Of a stretch of 64,000 nucleotides of DNA, positions 1 to 9,130 are shown piece after piece; within the stretch, counting starts at the first letter, position 1, and each line of letters begins with the position of its first letter. A program made the translations under genes and the position numbers. The stretch is from Methylobacterium mesophilicum SR1.6/6 (lineage in GTDB: Bacteria > Pseudomonadota > Alphaproteobacteria > Rhizobiales > Beijerinckiaceae). The stretch is taken from assembly GCF_000364445.2 (NCBI RefSeq), contig NZ_CP043538.1, forward strand, positions 2,859,612-2,923,611. Reading direction: 5' to 3'. Below the pieces are notes generated by a model. It made no database searches, was not told the DNA's origin, and saw only the letters and a program-made list of their open reading frames with translations.

Positions 1-98
1 AGAACGGCTCCCAGTTCGTCCTGCCATTAAGGTCCCCGGCAGGGCATAGGGTAACTGAATACAAGATCCGAAAAGAACACGTCCTAGGAGGGAAGCGT

Positions 99-1376
99 AT
101 GTCCGAGATCCTCAAACCGGTGGGGCGCGGCCGTTGGCTGCAACTCGCCTTCGGTGTCGTCTGCATGTGCATGATTGCCAACATGCAGTACGGCTGGACC
201 TTCTTCGTGAACCCGATGCAGGAGCGGCACGGCTGGGATCGCGCGGCGATCCAAGTGGCGTTCACGCTCTTCGTCGTCACCGAAACCTGGCTGGTGCCGA
301 TCGAGGGCTGGTTCGTCGACAAATACGGCCCGCGCATCGTCACCCTGTTCGGCGGCCTGCTCTGCGCCATCGCCTGGGTGATCAACTCCTACGCCGACTC
401 GCTCACGGTCCTGTACATCGCGGCCGCGATCGGCGGCACGGGTGCGGGCGCCGTCTACGGCACCTGTGTCGGCAATTCGCTGAAATGGTTCCCGGACCGC
501 CGCGGCCTGGCCGCCGGCATCACCGCCATGGGCTTCGGCGCCGGCTCGGCTCTGACGGTCGTGCCGATCCAGGCGATGATCAAGTCGCAGGGCTACGAGG
601 CGGCCTTCTTCTACTTCGGCATCGGCCAGGGCGTCATCGTGATGCTGCTCGCCCTGTTCCTGCGTGCGCCGGCCAAGGGCCAGGTCCCGCAGGTCGCCCG
701 CGTCAGCCAGTCGAAGCGCGACTACAAGCCCGGTGAAATGGTGCGCACGCCGATCTTCTGGGTGATGTACGCCATGTTCGTGATGATGGCGGCCGGCGGT
801 CTGATGGCCACCGCGCAGCTCGGCCCGATCGCCAAGGACTTCAAGATCGCCGACGTGCCGGTCTCGCTCCTGGGCATCACCCTGCCGGCGCTGACCTTCG
901 CGGCGACGCTCGACCGGGTGCTCAACGGCGTGACGCGTCCGTTCTTCGGCTGGGTCTCCGACCATATCGGCCGGGAGAACACGATGTTCCTCTCCTTCGC
1001 GATCGAAGGCGTAGGCATCTACGCGCTCAGCCAGTTCGGCGACAACCCGATCGCCTTCGTGCTGCTGACAGGCCTCGTGTTCTTCGCCTGGGGCGAGATC
1101 TACTCGCTGTTCCCGGCGACCTGCGGTGATACCTTCGGGTCGAAATACGCCGCCACGAATGCCGGCCTGCTCTACACGGCCAAAGGAACGGCTGCGCTGA
1201 TCGTGCCCTACACCAGCGTGCTCACCACGATGACCGGAAGCTGGCACGCGGTGTTCCTGGCGGCCGCCGCCCTCAACATCGTGGCGGCGCTCCTGGCACT
1301 CTTCGTGCTGAAGCCGATGCGGGCGGCCTACACCAAGAAGCCCGAGGTGAGCCTCGCGCCGGCCCTCGCCCAGTAA
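99..1376 (+). CDS. oxlT: Oxalate/formate antiporter, MFS family (OxlT-like)
   Basis: A 425-residue inner-membrane protein of the major facilitator superfamily with about twelve hydrophobic segments. In Oxalobacter OxlT two basic residues in the translocation path, Arg272 and Lys355, bind the oxalate dianion; here Arg273 (in LDRVLNG) and Lys362 (in YTAKGTA) fall at nearly the same places, which supports oxalate/formate exchange rather than a generic MFS. The start is fixed by an AGGAGG seven bases upstream of the ATG. Formyl-CoA transferase lies nearby on the other strand, which fits an oxalate-use locus. Oxalyl-CoA decarboxylase is not in the window. A transporter for a related dicarboxylate cannot be excluded. 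Confidence 0.85.
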   Translation: MSEILKPVGRGRWLQLAFGVVCMCMIANMQYGWTFFVNPMQERHGWDRAAIQVAFTLFVVTETWLVPIEGWFVDKYGPRIVTLFGGLLCAIAWVINSYADSLTVLYIAAAIGGTGAGAVYGTCVGNSLKWFPDRRGLAAGITAMGFGAGSALTVVPIQAMIKSQGYEAAFFYFGIGQGVIVMLLALFLRAPAKGQVPQVARVSQSKRDYKPGEMVRTPIFWVMYAMFVMMAAGGLMATAQLGPIAKDFKIADVPVSLLGITLPALTFAATLDRVLNGVTRPFFGWVSDHIGRENTMFLSFAIEGVGIYALSQFGDNPIAFVLLTGLVFFAWGEIYSLFPATCGDTFGSKYAATNAGLLYTAKGTAALIVPYTSVLTTMTGSWHAVFLAAAALNIVAALLALFVLKPMRAAYTKKPEVSLAPALAQ

Positions 1377-1400
1377 CAGCCGCAGCGTGACGCGGATCAG

Positions 1401-1426
1401 CCCGGCGCCGTCTTTACGGCGCCGGG
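1401..1426 (+). terminator. Hairpin terminator after oxlT
   Basis: A perfect 10-bp stem (CCCGGCGCCG, 1401-1410, with its complement at 1417-1426) encloses a six-base loop, 25 bases after the oxlT stop. The T-run behind it is weak. It separates oxlT from the aldolase gene and argues against starting the aldolase upstream of it. Confidence 0.6.
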
Positions 1427-1467
1427 CTTCCTGCATAACCCCGGACCCTGACTTCCGGAGGTTGAGC

Positions 1468-2118
1468 ATGGATACGGACGAGCGCAGCGCACGGGAGAGC
1501 GTCGTGGCGGCGGCGCGGGAGTTGGACACGCAGGGGCTGAACCGAGGCACCTCGGGTAACGTCTCGGTTCGCTTCCGCGATGGGCTCCTGATCACGCCGT
1601 CGGGCTTGCCCACGCAGCGCATGCAGGCGACCGATGTGGTTCCGCTCGGGTTCGACGGCTCGCATCCGCCCGGCCAGAAGCCGTCATCGGAATGGCGTTT
1701 CCACCGTGATATCCTGGCCCACCGGCCCGAGATCGGCGCCGTGGTCCATGCGCACCCGGTCTACTGCACCGCTTTCGCGATGTGCGGACGGAGTATCCCG
1801 GCGGTGCACTACATGATCGCGGCCTTCGGCGGCCCGACCGTGCGCTGCGCGCCCTACGCGCCCTACGGGACAGCCGAGCTATCTGAAGTCGCCCTCGCGG
1901 CCCTTGCCGACCGCAACGTTTGCCTCTTGGGCAACCACGGGATGATCGCGGCCGGCGTCACCCTGGAGAAGGCTCTCTGGCTCGCCGTCGAGCTCGAGAC
2001 CCTGTGTCAGCAATATGCCGTGGCGCTCCAAGTGGGGGCGCCCACCGTCCTGTCCGATCACGAGATCGCCGCCACGGTGGAGCGCTTCCGCGGATATGGG
2101 CTGAACGCGGCGTCCTAA
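1468..2118 (+). CDS. Class II aldolase/adducin family protein
   Basis: A 216-residue protein of the L-fuculose-1-phosphate aldolase/adducin family. The zinc ligands and acid of FucA are all visible: Glu75 (SSEWRFH), His94 and His96 (VVHAHP) and His157 (GNHGM), matching FucA Glu73, His92, His94 and His155. It should be a cytosolic metal-dependent aldolase, epimerase or decarboxylase acting on a small hydroxy-acid or sugar phosphate; the substrate cannot be read from the sequence. The ATG at 1468 follows CGGAGG and lies after the terminator hairpin, so an upstream in-frame extension is rejected. The stop overlaps the convergent formyltransferase gene by 4 bases. Confidence 0.85.
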   Translation: MDTDERSARESVVAAARELDTQGLNRGTSGNVSVRFRDGLLITPSGLPTQRMQATDVVPLGFDGSHPPGQKPSSEWRFHRDILAHRPEIGAVVHAHPVYCTAFAMCGRSIPAVHYMIAAFGGPTVRCAPYAPYGTAELSEVALAALADRNVCLLGNHGMIAAGVTLEKALWLAVELETLCQQYAVALQVGAPTVLSDHEIAATVERFRGYGLNAAS

Positions 2119-3047
2119 CGACCGAGCACCTGACCGACCGAGAGGCCGCTCTCGCGCGCATAATCGGCCGCCGATACCTTCTTGCCGCCCTCCGGCTTGA
2201 CCTTTCGGATCAGGACTTGGCCGCCCTGGGCGCAGACGCTGAAGCCGTCCTCATCGACCGCGATCACCTCGCCGGGCTTGCCCTTCACGTCGGACAGGCG
2301 GCGCACCGGATTCAGGCTGGAGTCGAAGATCTGCAGCTTCTTTCCGTCCACCGTCGTCCAGGCGCCGGGGGCCGGGTTGGCGGCGCGGATCAGATTGTAG
2401 ATCTGCTCGGCATGCGCCGACCAGCGGATCTCGGCTTCGGCCGCGCGGAACCAGCCCTCGTAGGTCGCGGCGTCCTCATCCTGATCGATCTCGACATGCT
2501 GGCCAGAGACGACGAGGTCGGCTGCCTCCAGCATCGCGTCGACGCCCATCGGGAAGAGATTCTCGAAATAAATGTCGCCGAGCGTCGCGTCGGCGCCGAT
2601 CGGGCAGGTCTTCTGAAGGATGACCGGACCCTCATCCAGGCCGTCGGTCGGACGGAAGATCGTGAGGCCCGTCTGCAACTCACCCTTGGCGATGGGCCAG
2701 TTGATCGAGGACGGACCCCGATAGCGCGGCAGCAGGCTCGGGTGGTACTGGATCGTCCCGTGCTTCGGGATGTTGACGAAGCTCTGCGGCGCGAATTGCA
2801 GAACGTAGGCCATGATGCCGATATCGGCTTCGAGGCCGCGCATCGCGCTCTCCGCTTCCGGGCTCTTGAGGCTCGGAAACTGGAAGACCTGCAGGCCCTT
2901 CTCCTCGGCAGCCGTCTTAAGGACGTCCGGCTTGGCTCCCGGCTTCTCCGGGGCGCAGAAGACGCCCGCGACCTCGTCGCCGCGCTTCAGGAACGCCTCC
3001 AGGACCGCCTTGCCGAAATCCTGCTGTCCGATGAAGGCGATGCGCAT
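2115..3047 (-). CDS. Formyltransferase similar to the hydrolase domain of 10-formyl-THF dehydrogenase
   Basis: A 310-residue cytosolic protein with an N-terminal formyltransferase fold and a C-terminal Fmt-like domain. The active-site segment HPSLLPRYRG...INW and the later TDGLDEGP resemble the hydrolase half of ALDH1L1 more than methionyl-tRNA formyltransferase (which has SLLPRWRGAAP). His102 and Asp138 keep the 36-residue spacing of ALDH1L1 His106 and Asp142. The likely substrate is a formyl-folate or a formyl donor such as formyl-CoA. It lies 170 bases downstream of frc on the same strand. It is probably not the housekeeping fmt. AGGAG stands upstream of the ATG at 3047; an in-frame extension to 3173 is unlikely. 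Confidence 0.75.
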   Translation of the reverse strand: MRIAFIGQQDFGKAVLEAFLKRGDEVAGVFCAPEKPGAKPDVLKTAAEEKGLQVFQFPSLKSPEAESAMRGLEADIGIMAYVLQFAPQSFVNIPKHGTIQYHPSLLPRYRGPSSINWPIAKGELQTGLTIFRPTDGLDEGPVILQKTCPIGADATLGDIYFENLFPMGVDAMLEAADLVVSGQHVEIDQDEDAATYEGWFRAAEAEIRWSAHAEQIYNLIRAANPAPGAWTTVDGKKLQIFDSSLNPVRRLSDVKGKPGEVIAVDEDGFSVCAQGGQVLIRKVKPEGGKKVSAADYARESGLSVGQVLGR

Positions 3048-3217
3048 GCAATCTCCTGGGCGTGGGCCGACGCGATGCCGGCGATGATCGGAGCGGCGCG
3101 CTCGGAGAATCCGGTCGCGTCGCCGCGGAACGAGGGCGGCTCTATGCTTCGACGGCCGCCCGAAGGCGGTCAAGGCGCGGCGAGGTCCGCTGACCCCACC
3201 GCGCCCGTCCGTTCAGA

Positions 3218-4495
3218 TCACTCGGCGGCGATCTTCTGCACCACCCCGATGGCGCCGGATTCCGCGATCTCGCCGACTTCCGCCTCGGAGTAACCCAGGA
3301 CCTGGCGGAGGATCTCGTCCGTGTGCTCACCCAGAAGCGGCGAGCGCTTGACGTCGCTCGGGCTGGCCGAGAGCTTGATGGGGTTGCCCACCGTCAGGTA
3401 CTTGCCGCGGGTCGGATGATCGACCTCGACGATAGTGCCGGTCTTCCGCAGGGCCTCGTCCTCGGCGATCTCCTTCATCGACAGGATCGGGCCGCACGGG
3501 ATGTCGTGCTTGTTGAGGGTGTCCATCACCTCGAACTTGGACACCTTCATCGTCCAGGCTTCGATGCGCGTGAAGATCTCATTGAGATGCGGCAGGCGGG
3601 CCTTCGGAGTCGCGTAGTTCGGGTCGTTCTTCCAGTCGGGCTCGCCGATGATGTCGCAGATCGGCTCCCAGACCGCCGCCTGGGTGATGACGTAAATGTA
3701 GGCGTTGGGATCCTGCTCCCAGCCCTTGCAGCGCAGGATGCGCCCCGGCTGGCCGCCGCCGGAATCGTTGCCCGCGCGCGGCGTTGCCTCACCGAACGGG
3801 ATGCCCTCGCCGAACTGGCTGTACTCCTTCAGCGGACCGTGCTCGAGGCGCTGCTGGTCGCGAAGCTTGACGCGGCACAGGTTGAGCACGCCGTCCTGCA
3901 TGGCGCAGTCCACCCTCTGGCCGAGGCCGGACTGCGTGCGGTGGTAGAGGGCGGTGACGATGCCGAGGGCGAGGTGCAGGCCGGTTCCGGAATCGCCGAT
4001 CTGCGCGCCGGTCACCATCGGGATGCCGTCCCGGAAGCCGGTGGTCGAGGCCGAACCGCCAGCGCACTGGGCGACGTTCTCGTAGACCTTGCAATCCTCG
4101 TAGCGGCCGGGACCGAAGCCCTTCACGGAGGCCAGGATCATCCGCGGGTTGGCCTCGTGGATCTTCTCCCAGGTCAGACCCATGCGGGCCAGCGCTCCGG
4201 GGGCGAAGTTCTCGACCAGGACGTCGCATTCCTTGATGAGGCGCCAGAGCACCTCCTTGCCTTTGGCATTCTTGGAATCGAGCGTGATCGAGCGCTTGTT
4301 GTGATTCAGCATCGTGAAATAGAGGCTGTCCACCTCCGGAATGTCCTGAAGCTGCTGACGCGTGGCGTCACCGACCCCCGGCCGCTCGACCTTGATCACG
4401 TCCGCGCCGAACCAAGCCAGGAGCTGGGTGCAGGTCGGGCCGGATTGGACATGGGTGAAGTCCAGGATGCGGACGCCTTCGAGGGCCTTGGTCAT
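3218..4495 (-). CDS. frc: Formyl-CoA:oxalate CoA-transferase
   Basis: A 425-residue class III (CaiB/BaiF) CoA-transferase, close to the 428 residues of Oxalobacter Frc. Asp168 in AQIGDSGTG matches the Asp169 that forms the aspartyl-CoA intermediate, and a glycine loop SGGGQPG matches the mobile GGGGQP loop that gates the active site. The cytosolic reaction moves CoA from formyl-CoA to oxalate, giving oxalyl-CoA and formate. With the antiporter upstream and the formyltransferase downstream it forms an oxalate locus. The partner oxalyl-CoA decarboxylase is not in view. Confidence 0.9.
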   Translation of the reverse strand: MTKALEGVRILDFTHVQSGPTCTQLLAWFGADVIKVERPGVGDATRQQLQDIPEVDSLYFTMLNHNKRSITLDSKNAKGKEVLWRLIKECDVLVENFAPGALARMGLTWEKIHEANPRMILASVKGFGPGRYEDCKVYENVAQCAGGSASTTGFRDGIPMVTGAQIGDSGTGLHLALGIVTALYHRTQSGLGQRVDCAMQDGVLNLCRVKLRDQQRLEHGPLKEYSQFGEGIPFGEATPRAGNDSGGGQPGRILRCKGWEQDPNAYIYVITQAAVWEPICDIIGEPDWKNDPNYATPKARLPHLNEIFTRIEAWTMKVSKFEVMDTLNKHDIPCGPILSMKEIAEDEALRKTGTIVEVDHPTRGKYLTVGNPIKLSASPSDVKRSPLLGEHTDEILRQVLGYSEAEVGEIAESGAIGVVQKIAAE

Positions 4496-4950
4496 GATCG
4501 GTCTCGGTGTTGGAGGACGGGGTTCGGGATTGTGGGGGGCGGCTCAGGCCGCCCTGAGAAACGGCGGGGTACCTTCGGCAGGCAGCGACCGCCGGTCCGC
4601 TCCGCGACAGTCCGCGCTGTCCATCCTCCGACGGATCATGTCTGCACTCCCTGTCACAGCGCGGTCTCGTCGTGTCGCGACACCGTCATTCGGCCTCGAT
4701 GTTACGAGTCTCGAAGTTTGTATACCACATGCCATTCGTCGGACGCGAGTACCCGCCAGCGGTGGCATCGTTCTCATTCAACGCCTGACCGTAGGCTGAC
4801 AATCCGGTCTACTCAACAGCGGTGCCTGGGCGCAGTCGCGGGACCACCCGCGGCGGCCCTTGGCTTTCGGGCCCGTGCGGTCCATGATTTCGTCAAAATG
4901 GTCGCCCCGCGGGGTCGACCGAGCGAAGCAACGCTGAACGAGGAACGTCC
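4496..4950. other. Non-coding region upstream of frc
   Basis: About 455 bases with no convincing gene; open frames here are fragments of a long antisense frame over frc. The region must hold the frc promoter. The only motif of note is a GTATAC core near 4719-4724 within TTTGTATACCACA, resembling the half-palindromes bound by FadR-type GntR regulators. No regulator gene is adjacent, so this is a weak suggestion. Confidence 0.4.
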
Positions 4951-5235
4951 ATGCTCGCCAGCACCAGCCTGATCAAGTCGTCCTGGATCGCGGTCGATGT
5001 CGGCCATGACCGGGCCGAGCGCGTTCTCGTGGTCGAGACCTACATTGCCGTAAGTCCGCTAGAGCCGAATTACGACGCCGCCCAGTATGAGCGCGTCCTC
5101 GCCTGCGTGCAGAGGGTCCTGAAGACCCATCCGGAGATCGACCGTGCGTCGATCCTCAGCATGCATCGCGGCTCCGGCTGCACGGCGCTCTTCCGCGATC
5201 CGCCCGCGACCGCCAAGCAGCCCGCGGCTGCGTGA
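4951..5235 (+). CDS. Hypothetical protein, 94 aa
   Basis: A small, probably cytosolic protein that I do not recognise. It has no signal peptide or membrane segment. The middle (about residues 35-75) reads as an amphipathic helix followed by a Cys-containing tail (GSGCTAL). A GAGGAA sequence stands at the right distance before the ATG, and the codon use matches neighbouring genes, which supports it as a real gene. It is flanked by a long intergenic region on one side and a convergent gene on the other, so context gives no function. Confidence 0.5.
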   Translation: MLASTSLIKSSWIAVDVGHDRAERVLVVETYIAVSPLEPNYDAAQYERVLACVQRVLKTHPEIDRASILSMHRGSGCTALFRDPPATAKQPAAA

Positions 5236-5308
5236 CCGCTGTCGGCGGGAGCGAACAAGTCCTATCGCCCAGCGGGAGACGGCAGCGATCCGCGCGCCGT
5301 CGGCAAGC

Positions 5309-5995
5309 CTAGGTACTGCTGGACGAGTCCGGCGGCTCCAGAGCGGCGCGGGCCGCATGGAACCACCAGAGCGGGATGTCGCGGTTGGCCTTGGCCAGCT
5401 CCGAGGCCCAACCCTCCTTCGGCATGACCTCCGCTCGATCGGCGAAAAGGCGAAGCGCGCCCTCAGCCCGCTCCCGGCGGCACCGCTCCTGAATCGCCAC
5501 GCGCTCGGCCGCCGCCCGGGCCTCGGTCTGCTCCAGAAGCCGGTCCGTCGCCAGATCGTCGGCGTCGAAGGCGAATTGCTGCCAGAAGGCTTCCGCCTCG
5601 CGGGCGACATCCCTCTCGCGCCGCATCGTCGCCAGGGCGTCCTCGGCGATCCCCTGCGCCGCCTCGGCCGCTTCCGCCCGCGCAAGCATCCGGTTGTTCG
5701 CCGCGAGGAGCTCACGCTCGCGCTCGGGCGCCATCCTCTGGCGCCGCAGCACCCGCAACTCTTCCTCGACGGCGGATCGCGCCGCCGCATCGGTGAAGTA
5801 GCGCGCCAGCGGCCCCGCCACGAGGGCGTCGGCGCGTCGTAAATAGCGCTCACGCAGATCCGCATGCGCCGAATTCACGGCCAGATCGTCCCACGCGGGC
5901 AAGTCCGTGTCTCCGGCCTGATCGGAATCATACAGAGCGCGCGCAACGATCGTGCGCGGATGATCCGGAGATGATGTCGCGGAGGGCTCGTTCAT
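5309..5995 (-). CDS. Hypothetical coiled-coil-rich protein, 228 aa
   Basis: An unrecognised soluble protein dominated by Ala, Arg and Glu. From about residue 75 to 175 it shows heptad-like runs of charged residues (LRVLRRQRM, ALATMRRERD, RAAAERVAIQ), so a long coiled coil is likely. The N-terminal 30 residues are polar and probably disordered, and the C-terminus carries a short Trp-rich patch (IPLWWFHAAR). No signal peptide or transmembrane segment is present. It converges with the 94-residue gene, and the 233 bases separating it from the TetR gene hold nothing I can name. Confidence 0.6.
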   Translation of the reverse strand: MNEPSATSSPDHPRTIVARALYDSDQAGDTDLPAWDDLAVNSAHADLRERYLRRADALVAGPLARYFTDAAARSAVEEELRVLRRQRMAPERERELLAANNRMLARAEAAEAAQGIAEDALATMRRERDVAREAEAFWQQFAFDADDLATDRLLEQTEARAAAERVAIQERCRRERAEGALRLFADRAEVMPKEGWASELAKANRDIPLWWFHAARAALEPPDSSSST

Positions 5996-6228
5996 GAACC
6001 GGCACGGGCACTGGATGAGCGGCGAAGCCTACAACGCCTGAGAACCCTGGAAGAGACCAAACCGGTGCGACGAACCGGAAATTTTTCATGGCGCCGTCCC
6101 CTTGCCCGGATGGCGGCCTGGTCGAGCCTGTGTCCGCCCACCGGGATCGTCATGGCCCGCACCGGCGGCGCATCCCTGTCCGCGCCCCGATTGTTCCGAA
6201 CAGCCTCTCGACCGGCCGAACGGCAGTC

Positions 6229-6801
6229 TCAAGTGGAGTCGCCTTCGAACCGGCGGGCGATCCGCTCCAGGGCGTCGAGCATCGGCGTGAGCTCCGCATC
6301 CCCGAGCTGATGGAAGCCCAGGGTTCGTCCCATGAACAGGCCCAGGATCGCGAAAAAGAGTACCGAACCTTCACCCGGACAGGCTCCCTCAATGGCGCCG
6401 AGGCGGCCGAGCTGCTCGGCCACGAAGGCCCTGTAATCCTTCTGCGCCTCCGGCGATTCCAGCGAGGCGAGGAGAAGCGCCTGCGAAGATTCGTCGTCGT
6501 CGCAGTAATGGCCGCGGACATGCGCCACCATGGCCCGGGGAAGCCGCGACGGGCCTTGCGGGATCTCCGCCTCACAGACGGCGATTTCCTCGCGAAGCTG
6601 GGCGAGCTTCCGGGCAACCAGGGCCAGGACAAGGGCTTCCTTCGACGCGTAGTGGTGCAGAACGCCGCCCTTGCTGAGGCCAGCCTCGGCCGCGACCGCG
6701 TCGATGGTGAGCCCGCGCGCTCCGCTCTTCAGGAGGACTGCGGCCGCCGCTTCGAGGATGATCTCGGGCCGCTCGGCCAGCCGCTGTCGTTTCGCGCGCA
6801 T
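6229..6801 (-). CDS. TetR/AcrR-family repressor of the adjacent RND operon
   Basis: A 190-residue regulator. The N-terminal helix-turn-helix is typical: ILEAAAAVLLKSGARGLT, then AVAAEAGLSKGGVLHHY and the closing ASKEALVLAL (about residues 15-65). The C-terminal part is the variable ligand and dimer domain. The gene is divergent from a three-gene RND efflux operon, with a clean inverted repeat between them, so it most likely represses both directions and is released by an efflux substrate. The inducer cannot be predicted. Confidence 0.88.
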   Translation of the reverse strand: MRAKRQRLAERPEIILEAAAAVLLKSGARGLTIDAVAAEAGLSKGGVLHHYASKEALVLALVARKLAQLREEIAVCEAEIPQGPSRLPRAMVAHVRGHYCDDDESSQALLLASLESPEAQKDYRAFVAEQLGRLGAIEGACPGEGSVLFFAILGLFMGRTLGFHQLGDAELTPMLDALERIARRFEGDST

Positions 6802-6832
6802 CGCCTGCCTGTCCTGCGTTGGCCGACCTTAA

Positions 6833-6850
6833 ATACCGACTGGACGGTAT
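6833..6850. promoter_or_regulatory. Putative TetR operator
   Basis: ATACCG-N6-CGGTAT is a perfect inverted repeat with 6-bp arms, placed 32 bases before the TetR start and 64 bases before the efflux operon. Its size and the ATACCG/CGGTAT arms are typical of operators used by TetR-family regulators of RND pumps. Binding is inferred from position and symmetry. Confidence 0.65.
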
Positions 6851-6913
6851 GTAACGGATCGGATAGGACCGATCCATGCAATCTGCACGAGCCCGGCCAA
6901 AAAGGTCGATCGG

Positions 6914-8014
6914 ATGATCCGCATTTTCGCCTTCCGACCCATAACGTATGCACTGGCGTTAACGGCCTTCGGCAGCATTGGGTGCGCCCGTGGCGAGCCA
7001 GCGGCCCTCGACCGGACCGTGGCCCAGGTCAGGGTGGTGGAGGCCAGACGCTCGCCGATGGCGCTCGACGTGGTGTTGACCGGCGACATCCAGGCTCAGG
7101 CTCAGGTCAACGTGTCTTTCCGGACGAACGGCAAGGTTGCCGAACGCCGGGTCGAGGTCGGCGACCATGTCGAGGCCGATCAGGTGCTGGCCAGCCTTGA
7201 ACCCCTGACGCAACGGGCCAACCTCGACAACGCTAAGGCGGCGCTGAATTCCGCCGAGGCGCTGCTGACCCAGGCCAAGATGTCGTTCGAGCGCCAGAAG
7301 CAGCTCCTGTCCGGCGGGTTCACCACGCGCTCGACCTACGACAATGCGGAGCAGGAACTCCGCACCACACAGGCGGCTGTCGACTCGGCCAAAGCCGCAC
7401 TCGGCACGGCGCAGGAACAATTCTCCTACACGGAATTGCGCGCCGGGGTCGCGGGGATCGTCACGAGCCGCAGCTTCGAAGTCGGCCAGGTGGTGCAGTC
7501 CGGCCAGACGGTTCTGGTGGTGGCCCAGGACGGACCGCGGGATGCCGTCTTCAACGTCTACGAATCCCTGACGACGCAGCCGCCGGACGGCGATGCGGTC
7601 GCGGTCGCGCTGCAGGCCGATCCGTCGGTCGCCACCACCGGCACGGTGCGCGAGATCTCGCCGACGGTGGACGCGTCGAGCGGTACGGTGCGGGTGAAGA
7701 TCGGCCTCCGTTCGACGCCGGCCGCCATGGGGCTGGGCGCCGTCGTCGTGGGACGCGGCCGTTTCGCACCCCACAGTGCCGTCGAGCTGCCCTGGTCCGC
7801 CCTGTACCGCTATGACGGCCGCCCGTCGGTCTGGATCTACGATCCGGCGCGGCGGACCGTGTCGGTCCGCGCCGTCGAGATCGATCGCTTCGGCCCCGAC
7901 ATCATCGCGATCAGGCAGGGCGTGGAGCCGGGCGAGCGCGCGGTCGTCGCGGGCATCCAGTTCCTCCGGCCCGGGCAGATCGTGGCGGCAACCGAGTTGG
8001 GAGACCGTCCATGA
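6914..8014 (+). CDS. RND efflux periplasmic adaptor lipoprotein (first)
   Basis: A 366-residue membrane-fusion protein (HlyD/AcrA type). The N-terminus is hydrophobic and ends in a lipobox-like GSIGC, so it is probably a lipoprotein. A biotinyl-lipoyl-like barrel half (GKVAERRVEVGDHVEADQVL), a helical hairpin (about residues 95-165), the second lipoyl half (GIVTSRSFEVGQVVQSGQTVLVV) and a beta-barrel region follow in the usual order. It opens the operon and its stop overlaps the next start by 4 bases. It bridges the inner-membrane pump to an outer-membrane channel; no channel gene is present here. Confidence 0.87.
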   Translation: MIRIFAFRPITYALALTAFGSIGCARGEPAALDRTVAQVRVVEARRSPMALDVVLTGDIQAQAQVNVSFRTNGKVAERRVEVGDHVEADQVLASLEPLTQRANLDNAKAALNSAEALLTQAKMSFERQKQLLSGGFTTRSTYDNAEQELRTTQAAVDSAKAALGTAQEQFSYTELRAGVAGIVTSRSFEVGQVVQSGQTVLVVAQDGPRDAVFNVYESLTTQPPDGDAVAVALQADPSVATTGTVREISPTVDASSGTVRVKIGLRSTPAAMGLGAVVVGRGRFAPHSAVELPWSALYRYDGRPSVWIYDPARRTVSVRAVEIDRFGPDIIAIRQGVEPGERAVVAGIQFLRPGQIVAATELGDRP

Positions 8015-9108
8015 GTGTGCGGTCCCTAATCACGGCCGGCGTCCTCGTCTCGATCCTGGGCGGCTGTCACGAGCGGAGCGACGAGACCGAACAATCGGAC
8101 GCCGGCGTCGTGCGCCCGGTCCTCACCCGCGTGGCCGAGGCTACCGATACGATCACCTTCGGCCCGTTCGCCGGAACCGTCGAACCGCGCTACCAGGCGC
8201 AGCTCGGCTTCCAGATCCCCGGCCGGATGATCGCGCGCGACGTGACGGTCGGGGACATCGTCAAGAAGGGCCAGCGCCTCGCCGCCCTCGACGTCATCGT
8301 CACCCGTTTCGACCTGACCCGGGCCGAGGCCGACCTCGCCGATGCGCGTGCCCAGGCCGAGAACGCGGAGGCCGCCGAGGCGCGAACGCGACGCTTGATG
8401 ACGGGGAACAGCGTCGCCCAGGCGACCCTCGACCAGGCCGTGGCCAAGCGCGAGACCGCCCGGGCGCGGGTCGATCAGGCCCTCGCCAGCCTGCAGAAGG
8501 CCCGTGACCAGATGGGTTACACCGAGCTGAAGGCCGAGTTCGACGGCGTGGTGACGCAGCGCCTCGCCGAAGTCGGACAGGTCCTGAGCGCGGGCCAGGG
8601 CGTCGTGACCGTCGCCCGGCCGGACGTCCGCGAGGCCGTGGTGGACATCCCCGAAGTCCATGTCGGCGCCATGCCGGCGGACGGGATCTTCACCGTCGCC
8701 CTCCAGAGCGCGCCCGACGTGACGGCGCGCGGCCGGATCCGCGAGGTGGCGCCGCTCGCCGAATCCGGAACGCGCTCGAAGCGGATCCGGCTCACGCTCG
8801 AGGATCCAAACCCGGCCTTTCGCCTCGGTGCGACCATCAACGTGTCGCTGACCCGGACGGTGCCGGCGCAGATCCTTCTGCCGGCCTCGGCGCTCCTCGA
8901 AGACGGTGAGCGCCGCTCGGTCTGGGTGGTCTCCGCCGATGGCCGGTCGGTGACGCGCCGCGACGTGTCCCTCGCGGCGGTCCGAAGCGACGAGGGTGAG
9001 CGCATCGCCGTCACGGCCGGGCTTCGACCCGGCGACAGGGTCGTGATCGCCGGCGTCCACGCCCTCACCGAGGGCCAAGCCGTGCGCCTGACCGACGACG
9101 CCGTCTGA
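8011..9108 (+). CDS. RND efflux periplasmic adaptor lipoprotein (second)
   Basis: A 365-residue second adaptor with the same domain order as its neighbour: lipobox ILGGC near residue 19, lipoyl half (GRMIARDVTVGDIVKKGQ), helical hairpin (about 90-165) and second lipoyl half (GVVTQRLAEVGQVLSAGQGVV). It overlaps the first adaptor by 4 bases and ends 22 bases before the pump gene. Two non-identical adaptors feeding one RND pump recall TriAB-TriC of Pseudomonas, where both are needed. The two proteins are similar in plan but clearly diverged, so this is an old duplication. Confidence 0.87.
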   Translation: MSVRSLITAGVLVSILGGCHERSDETEQSDAGVVRPVLTRVAEATDTITFGPFAGTVEPRYQAQLGFQIPGRMIARDVTVGDIVKKGQRLAALDVIVTRFDLTRAEADLADARAQAENAEAAEARTRRLMTGNSVAQATLDQAVAKRETARARVDQALASLQKARDQMGYTELKAEFDGVVTQRLAEVGQVLSAGQGVVTVARPDVREAVVDIPEVHVGAMPADGIFTVALQSAPDVTARGRIREVAPLAESGTRSKRIRLTLEDPNPAFRLGATINVSLTRTVPAQILLPASALLEDGERRSVWVVSADGRSVTRRDVSLAAVRSDEGERIAVTAGLRPGDRVVIAGVHALTEGQAVRLTDDAV

Positions 9109-9130
9109 GCCGGCCGGACGAGGTTCTCCC

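Noticed and set aside
4719-4724. GTATAC core as a GntR-type operator upstream of frc.
   Set aside because: Only a short core, imperfect arms and no GntR gene nearby; kept only as a remark in the intergenic entry.
3323-4972. A 549-codon plus-strand frame over frc.
   Set aside because: Frc motifs are complete on the other strand and the plus frame shows no recognisable domain.
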